This document shows, in pieces, positions 56,752 to 64,000 of a DNA stretch of 64,000 bases. The notes beneath the pieces are model-generated. The model was not told where the DNA came from and made no database searches. It was given only the letters and a program-made list of their open reading frames with translations. The position numbers and the translations under genes are program-made. Origin of the DNA: Pandoraea pneumonica (lineage in GTDB: Bacteria > Pseudomonadota > Gammaproteobacteria > Burkholderiales > Burkholderiaceae); contig NZ_CABPSK010000004.1 of assembly GCF_902459645.1 (NCBI RefSeq), positions 310,001-374,000 on the forward strand. The letters run 5' to 3'. Each line of letters begins with the position of its first letter. Position 1 is the first letter of the stretch.

Positions 56752-56989
56752 GATTCTTGCGCAACTCCCTCTCGCGCAATTTCATTCCCAAGCATCACCA
56801 AAGCGAATCAAAACGTCGTCAAACGCGTTGTTGCGCTTGCTTTTTCGCGACGATCCGTTCGCATTTTTCGTTTCACGCCCACCGGCGAACCATCGCATGC
56901 GCCGCTTCGCCCGTTCCGCGCGTCCGCCGCAAGGGCCGAGTGCCGCATGCTGCGGGCGTTTGCACGGTCCGACGGGGGCTATAGGGCAA

Positions 56990-57003
56990 GTCTTATATAA
57001 GAC
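56990..57003. promoter_or_regulatory. Perfect 14-bp palindrome upstream of icd, likely operator
   Basis: GTCTTATATAAGAC is a perfect palindrome 145 bp upstream of the icd start, with a TATA-rich centre that could overlap a -10 element. Palindromes of this size are typical dimeric-repressor sites. The region 56752-57147 holds no gene apart from this element. Confidence 0.5.
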
Positions 57004-57147
57004 CTAAGCCTTCACATTACGAAAAGGCATTTCAGTTTTGCCCCCGACCCGTGTCACAATCAGGGAAATTCGCACATGGCTACCGGGCTGTTTCCAGTCG
57101 GCGGCGTTCCCCCACCTTTTCCTGATTCTTGGATTCGAGACTTCGCG

Positions 57148-59388
<2,241 letters not shown>

Positions 59389-59492
59389 TAGCGGCACAGC
59401 GAGGCAGGCGCGAGCCTGCGTGACACCGAGGCATGGGCGGCTCTGACGGGCTGCCCAACCGCTACCGGCATCACAACATCGCAAGTAGCAAC

Positions 59493-59520
59493 AAAAAAGC
59501 CGGCAATTGCCGGCTTTTTT
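59493..59520. terminator. Bidirectional intrinsic terminator between icd and the convergent MFS gene
   Basis: A perfect 28-bp palindrome has a GC-rich core (GCCGGCAA/TTGCCGGC) flanked by six A on one side and six T on the other. It therefore has a T-run in both directions and can end both icd and the opposite transporter gene. Confidence 0.9.
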
Positions 59521-59573
59521 GTTTGTATCGTCACCCGATCAGTGCCGGGTAACGATGACCTACAGCCACCGCA

Positions 59574-60884
59574 TCAGCGGTTGACCTGTTCCTTCGATTG
59601 CGTGAGTGCCAGCACGGCACCCAGCGCAAGGGCCGCCGACACGCAGTACATGCCTGCGTTCGTGCTTTGCGTCACGTCCTTGAGCCAGCCAATGATGAAC
59701 GGGCTCACGAAACCGGCCAAGTTACCGATCGAGTTGATCATGCCGATGGCCGCCGCCGCCGAGCCGCCCACGAGCAATGCGCTCGGGTACGTCCAGAACA
59801 CCGGCATCGTGGCGAGCATGCCTGCCGTACCGATCGACAGCGCGACCATGGCCAGCGGCACGTTATTGCCCCACACCGTGCTCAGATACAGGCCAACCGC
59901 GCCAGCGAACGACACGATCGCGAAGTGCCAACGACGCTCACGCGTACGGTCCGAGCTACGAGCCACGGTAATCATGCTCACCACGGCGCAAGCGTAGGGA
60001 ATGGCCGTCAGCAGACCGACGTCGAGTGCATTCTTCACGCCGCTAGCCTTGATCAGCGTCGGCAGATAGAAGCCGATACCGTAGAGGCCCATCATGCAGC
60101 AGAAGTAGATCAGCGCCATCAGCCACACGCGGCCGTTGGTGAACACCGAGCCGATCGAGTGTTGGGCCTTGCCAGCGCTGTCTTGGGCGATGTTGTTCTC
60201 GAGAATCGTCTTCTCTTCGTCCGTCAGCCACTTGGCCGCACGAATGCCGTTCGGCAGGTACATCAGCGTGACGACGCCGAGGATCACCGACGGAATGGCT
60301 TCGATAAAGAACAGCCATTGCCAGGCAGCCCAGCCGCCCACACCGTTGAACGCCGCGAGAATCCAACCCGAGAGCGGGCCGCCGAACACACCGGCGATAG
60401 GAATGCCGATCATGAACAGCGCGTTCATGCGGCCACGGCGCTGTGCCGGGAACCAGTAGGTGAGGTACAGCACGATGCCCGGGAAGAAACCGGCTTCGGC
60501 CACCCCGAGGAAGAAGCGCACCAGATAGAACTGCGTGGGCGTCTTAACGAGCAGCGTTGCGGCCGAGAGTACGGCCCACGTGATCATGATGCGGGCGATC
60601 CAGCGGCGCGCACCGACCTTGTGCATGATGATGTTGCTCGGCACTTCGAAGAAGAAGTAACCGATGAAGAAGATGCCGGCCCCCAGACCGTACACCGTCT
60701 CGCTGAACTGAAGATCGTTCAGCATTTGCAGCTTGGCGAAGCCCACGTTCACGCGGTCGAGGTAGGCCGCGACGTAACACAGGAACAGGAATGGCAACAA
60801 ACGCCAGGTGGCTTTCGCGTAGGCTTGCGCCTCGATTTCGCGCGTGCGTGCGCCGGTATTGGTACCGCTAGCGATAGTACTCAT
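59574..60884 (-). CDS. ACS-family MFS transporter (phthalate/tartrate/sugar-acid permease type)
   Basis: A 436-residue, twelve-segment inner-membrane protein. The anion:cation symporter hallmarks are FLFLCYVAAYLDRVNVGFAKLQM in helix 1, GLGAGIFFIGYFFFEVPSNIIMHKVGARRWIARIMI, and FLGVAEAGFFPGIVLYLTYWFP. It probably brings in an organic anion such as a sugar acid, tartrate or aromatic acid with protons. The ATG at 60884 follows GGAG; a GTG three codons upstream is in frame. It converges on icd across the bidirectional terminator. The substrate is not assignable from sequence, and no catabolic gene is next to it. Confidence 0.92.
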   Translation of the reverse strand: MSTIASGTNTGARTREIEAQAYAKATWRLLPFLFLCYVAAYLDRVNVGFAKLQMLNDLQFSETVYGLGAGIFFIGYFFFEVPSNIIMHKVGARRWIARIMITWAVLSAATLLVKTPTQFYLVRFFLGVAEAGFFPGIVLYLTYWFPAQRRGRMNALFMIGIPIAGVFGGPLSGWILAAFNGVGGWAAWQWLFFIEAIPSVILGVVTLMYLPNGIRAAKWLTDEEKTILENNIAQDSAGKAQHSIGSVFTNGRVWLMALIYFCCMMGLYGIGFYLPTLIKASGVKNALDVGLLTAIPYACAVVSMITVARSSDRTRERRWHFAIVSFAGAVGLYLSTVWGNNVPLAMVALSIGTAGMLATMPVFWTYPSALLVGGSAAAAIGMINSIGNLAGFVSPFIIGWLKDVTQSTNAGMYCVSAALALGAVLALTQSKEQVNR

Positions 60885-61432
60885 GGTCTCCACTTCGATC
60901 GTTGGCTGCCCTCGCAGCCAAAACTGCTACTGCAACGCTGCCCACGGACCACTCGCACCGATCACGCCGCCTTACCCACTCGACTGCTCTCTCAGACCGC
61001 ACGATTCTCGTGTAATGGGAATACATCACACGGGGTCCGGAGGCATTGTCTCCGGACGTCGCGCCTCGGCCGGATAGGCCGGTGCGCCACGGTTCTCACC
61101 CTGCCATCCCCTTTCGTTTTTGGGAGGCCGGCGCGATTGTAAACCATCGAGCGCCGCTCGACTTCGAGCACTGATTCAGTCAATGGTTATTTTCCGAAAG
61201 CGTATCTGGCTTCATGTGTCGCAACAATGTGACGCATTGCGTGCGCTGACATTGCCCGTCATTCGCGTCGCTGTCAGCCACGCATTCCCGCGACCTGCGG
61301 TCGATACGGCCGCTGACACGCAAGACAATGCACGGCGGAATCCGAAAATACCTTTCCGAGGAGACTTACGCGCCGCCAGCGCAGCGCGTAATCTTTCGTA
61401 GATCTTTGGTAGATAACGAACTTCGCAAGCCT
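60885..61432. other. Divergent intergenic region with a GC-rich hairpin
   Basis: This 548-bp stretch separates the ACS transporter from the phzF gene. It holds a perfect 8-bp inverted repeat, GTCCGGAG (61035-61042) and CTCCGGAC (61050-61057), about 150 bp upstream of the transporter. An AT-rich patch lies near 61175-61215. A GAGGAGA at 61353-61359 has no start codon at proper spacing in the phzF frame. No gene is supported. Confidence 0.45.
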
Positions 61433-62332
61433 ATGACGCCGCACACCCCGCCCTCGCTCGCCACTCCCGCCACCGTCTCGCTGGTGAGCGTCTTCCCTGC
61501 CGCTGCCAATGGCGGCAACCCTGCCCCCATCGTGCTCGACGCCGATGCGATGAGCCCTGATGAGATGCGCGGTGTCGCGGCGCATTACGGTCACGAAAGT
61601 GCGTTCGTCATGGCGCCGGAGAATGCGGGCAACGCCTGGCGTTTCCGCTTCTTCGTGCCGAATCATGAAATGGAGATGTGCGGACACGCGACGCTGGGAT
61701 CGCTATGGGTGTTGCGCCGTGAGGGGCGCTGGGACGGCAAGCCCGTGAAGATCGAGACGTTAAGCGGTCTGGTCGACGGCCAGTTAGCCGCCGACGGCGA
61801 ACATATCGAAGTGAGCCAACCGGCGGGACGCACGGAACCGATTCTCGACGCGAGCGCGATCGCCGCCATCTGCGCGACGTTGCGAATTTCGCCCGACGAC
61901 ATTGCCCTCGAAGGCATCTGCAATGCGGCCACGAGCCGGGTCAAGACGTTGGTCCCGCTGCGCAGCGTGGCACAACTGCAAGCGCTTCAACCCGATTTTT
62001 CGACCATGCTCGCCACTTGCGACGCCATTGGCTCCACCGGGCTTTACCCCTGCGCGCGGGAATCGGCGGGCGACGGCAAGACACTGCCCGTACTGCAAGC
62101 GCGCCAGTTCCCGCGCTCGTCGGGATATCCGGAAGATGCGGCGACTGGCATTGCGGCCGCCGCACTGCTTTACGGCGCGCGCCGTTACGGTTGGCTGGCA
62201 CCGGGTGAGCGTGGCGTCGTGGTGCGTCAGGGGGTAGCGATGGGACACCCGTCTGCCATCACCGTGACGTTACGCGACCCGCTCGACGCCGGTGCCGGGT
62301 GCTGGATCAGTGGCGACGTGCACGCAATGTGA
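61433..62332 (+). CDS. PhzF-family isomerase/epimerase-like protein
   Basis: A 299-residue protein of the PhzF (phenazine biosynthesis-like) superfamily, related in fold to diaminopimelate epimerase. Motifs include VSVFPAAANGGNPAPIVLDAD near the N-terminus, the HESAFVM segment with the catalytic acid, FFVPNHEMEMCGHATLGS, and SGYPEDAATGIAAAALLYG. No other phenazine gene is near, so it is one of the many stand-alone members of unknown substrate. I start at the ATG at 61433, where similarity begins; the frame is open to 61328. Its stop overlaps the convergent MFS gene by 26 bp. Confidence 0.88.
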   Translation: MTPHTPPSLATPATVSLVSVFPAAANGGNPAPIVLDADAMSPDEMRGVAAHYGHESAFVMAPENAGNAWRFRFFVPNHEMEMCGHATLGSLWVLRREGRWDGKPVKIETLSGLVDGQLAADGEHIEVSQPAGRTEPILDASAIAAICATLRISPDDIALEGICNAATSRVKTLVPLRSVAQLQALQPDFSTMLATCDAIGSTGLYPCARESAGDGKTLPVLQARQFPRSSGYPEDAATGIAAAALLYGARRYGWLAPGERGVVVRQGVAMGHPSAITVTLRDPLDAGAGCWISGDVHAM

Positions 62333-63509
62333 CGACCACCACCGCGCCCAGCACCGCCGCGATGCCGCCGCAAAGAAACACGGCGCGGTAGCCGAACGGG
62401 TTGGCCACGGCCCCTGCGAGCGGCCCGGTCAGCAAAATGGCGATGTCTTGAAACGCGGCATACGTGCCCAGACTTGTGCCGCGGCTCGCCGCCGGTGCGC
62501 GCTTGACGACTTCGATACCCAGCGAAGGGAAGATCAGCGACGCACCGGCGCCAGCGAGTGCGGTGCCCAACAACGCCAGCCCTGCGCCCGGCGCTTGCCA
62601 GACCAGCAACAGTCCCAGCGCTTCCACGAACATCGAAATCTGCGCGACACGCAGATTGCCGAACCGCTCCGGCCAGCGCCCGCCGATGAGGCGCATCAAC
62701 ACGAACGCCGCCCCAAACGCCGACAACGCCAGTGCTGCCCCCGACCAGCGTGCCGAATCGAAGAACAGCACCACAAATGCGCCGACCACGGCGAAGCCGA
62801 CGCCTTGCAAAGCGAGGGCGAGACCGGGCAGAAAGACGATGCGCAGCACTTGTGAATACGGCAATGCGCCGCCTTCGTGGTGCGCAGGCGCGACTGCCGG
62901 AATGCGCGCGATGACGCACCATCCGACGAGCGGCAACAAGCAGATAGCAACGGCGACAGCGGCGAGTGACGTGACGTTGTAAAGCGTCAGCCCCAGCGGC
63001 GCGCCCACGGCGAGCGCGCCGAAAATGGCGGCCCCCGTCCATGACATCACGCGCCCCGACTGCGGCGCACCGAGACTACCGATGGCGTAGGTAAGCGTGC
63101 CGGTGATAACAAGGCTTTCGCCAACGCCAAGCAACAGGCGCGCGACGGTGAGTACACCGAGACGCGGCGCAGCGGGCAGCGCCAGCAACCCGGTGGCGAG
63201 CAGCGCGACGCCCGAGAGCGCGACAAAGCACAGCCCTCGCTGAAGCGCGACCCGTGCGCCGCGCTGATCGGCGGTACGTCCCGCGAACTTACGCGTGAGC
63301 ACCGTCGCGAGCGATTGAATGCCGACGGCGAAGCCGACGACGACGTTGTGATATCCGAGCGTGTCGTGCACGAATAGCGGCACGACCGAGAGCGACATGC
63401 CGATGGTCAGGCATGCGAGAAACACATTGAGCGAGAAGCGCACGAGCAACGCCGTGGCGTTAGCGGGTGCGAGCGCCGCCTGAGCGGGCGATGCGGCAGA
63501 AGACGACAT
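62307..63509 (-). CDS. MFS transporter, arabinose-efflux/YfcJ-like
   Basis: A 400-residue membrane protein with twelve predicted segments. Typical loop motifs are GFAVGIQSLATVLTRKFAGRTADQRGARVALQRGL (the G-x-x-x-D-R-x-G-type loop) and LLLGVGESLVITGTLTYAIGSLG. It resembles the YfcJ/YhhS group of exporters. It would export a sugar or small hydrophobic compound; this is not assignable further. The ATG at 63509 begins MSSSAASPAQA; an upstream ATG at 63551 is possible. The 3' end overlaps the phzF gene tail to tail. Confidence 0.85.
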   Translation of the reverse strand: MSSSAASPAQAALAPANATALLVRFSLNVFLACLTIGMSLSVVPLFVHDTLGYHNVVVGFAVGIQSLATVLTRKFAGRTADQRGARVALQRGLCFVALSGVALLATGLLALPAAPRLGVLTVARLLLGVGESLVITGTLTYAIGSLGAPQSGRVMSWTGAAIFGALAVGAPLGLTLYNVTSLAAVAVAICLLPLVGWCVIARIPAVAPAHHEGGALPYSQVLRIVFLPGLALALQGVGFAVVGAFVVLFFDSARWSGAALALSAFGAAFVLMRLIGGRWPERFGNLRVAQISMFVEALGLLLVWQAPGAGLALLGTALAGAGASLIFPSLGIEVVKRAPAASRGTSLGTYAAFQDIAILLTGPLAGAVANPFGYRAVFLCGGIAAVLGAVVVVTLRARRH

Positions 63510-64000
63510 ACGAAAAGACTCCACGTAAGACCGGCGCGCATGACAAATCAAACGCTAGCCGGCGGTCGAACGACCGCGACACAGAGAGTCACCGGGGGAA
63601 TCAGGAGAAGGAGATACGCAGCGCGGAAGAGAGCCGGTGCAATGGAAAACACTGTCCGGCGATCGCCATACGAACGCACATCCCTCGCTTGATAAGCCGG
63701 ACTGACCGACCGCTGTCGCGGAGAATGCGTTGGTTGACGTGAACGCTTACGTGGCACCGGCACATCATCATGTGAGTCACATGAATCGACACCGTCTGCC
63801 ATCAATCAATTGCGGATTCTAGCGGGACGTTTCCCGTAACGCAAGGTGAGGTGACGCATGGTCACAACAGCGCGCGCCGCTGTCTTGCCGCTGTCTTGCC
63901 GCTGTCTTGCCGCTGTCTTGCCGCTGTCTTACCGCTGTCTCACCGTGGTCGCATGGCGATCAATCGATCGGATCGGTGCCTCGCGCCAGCCGCGTGCTGG
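63510..64000. other. Window end: intergenic DNA with an 11-bp tandem repeat
   Basis: No supported gene lies here. The first 300 bp are upstream of the MFS gene. The 11-bp repeat at 63877-63942 is described separately. The minus strand from 64000 reads 12 open codons to a TGA at 63962-63960 (ending RGTDPID), which may be the tail of a gene lying outside the window; that is too short to call. Confidence 0.45.
63877..63942. repeat. Six-copy 11-bp tandem repeat
   Basis: Units of CCGCTGTCTTG run end to end from 63877. The first four are identical, the fifth ends in A and the sixth ends in CA. The unit length is not a multiple of three, and the array lies in non-coding DNA. It is a candidate variable-number repeat. 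Confidence 0.9.

Noticed and set aside
61353-61359. Strong GAGGAGA upstream of phzF as its ribosome binding site
   Set aside because: No ATG or GTG lies at a suitable distance in the phzF frame, and family similarity begins only near 61433.
63960-64000. Tail of a minus-strand gene at the window edge
   Set aside because: Only 12 codons before the stop; cannot be told from chance.

Overview
The window is GC-rich, densely coded betaproteobacterial DNA that reads as Burkholderiaceae. The best fit is the genus Pandoraea. The reasons are the carA-lysE-carB-greA order, the gloB/methyltransferase/rnhA/dnaQ block, a monomeric isocitrate dehydrogenase, an aerobic CoA-dependent 2-aminobenzoate cluster, and a lasso-peptide precursor whose 33-residue core has the features I remember for pandonodin of Pandoraea norimbergensis. 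The genus is an inference from gene content; no database was searched.

Layout, left to right. 1-6.3 kb: pyrimidine/arginine entry genes carA, a LysE-type exporter and carB, then greA and the start of a DUF4149 membrane protein, all on the minus strand. 6.3-11.3 kb: a FadR-type regulator, a GH37 trehalase and an SDR dehydrogenase on minus, facing a DctA-type dicarboxylate carrier on plus, with a GntR/FadR-like operator in the intergenic region. 11.4-13.1 kb: allantoicase and ureidoglycolate lyase. 13.3-21.3 kb: a seven-gene minus-strand operon for 2-aminobenzoyl-CoA (or a closely related aryl-CoA) catabolism: monooxygenase/reductase, SDR, enoyl-CoA hydratase, acyl-CoA dehydrogenase, CoA ligase, thioesterase and RidA.

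21.8-38.0 kb is the main accessory region. It holds a two-partner-secretion contact-dependent inhibition locus: a CdiB transporter, a 3881-residue CdiA ending in an HNH/Endo VII-type nuclease, and an adjacent SUFU-like immunity gene. An AT-rich tail follows, with two unrecognised small genes, a broken cdiA fragment about 91% identical to 120 bp of the intact cdiA, and a small membrane protein. This is the layout of orphan toxin/immunity modules left after CDI toxin-tip replacement.

38.4-46.4 kb: a DUF5076 gene, an M20 peptidase/MHS-transporter operon with a divergent LysR regulator, an MdtD-like drug exporter and propionyl-CoA synthetase. 46.5-51.1 kb: a complete lasso-peptide operon on minus (precursor, RRE/leader peptidase, macrolactam synthetase, ABC exporter). 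Its genes are coupled by overlaps except for the 98-bp gap between the peptidase and synthetase genes. 51.3-64 kb: mltD, gloB, a methyltransferase, rnhA, dnaQ, tRNA-Val(CAC), icd, two MFS transporters and a PhzF-family enzyme.

No insertion sequence, CRISPR array, rRNA or replication origin was seen.
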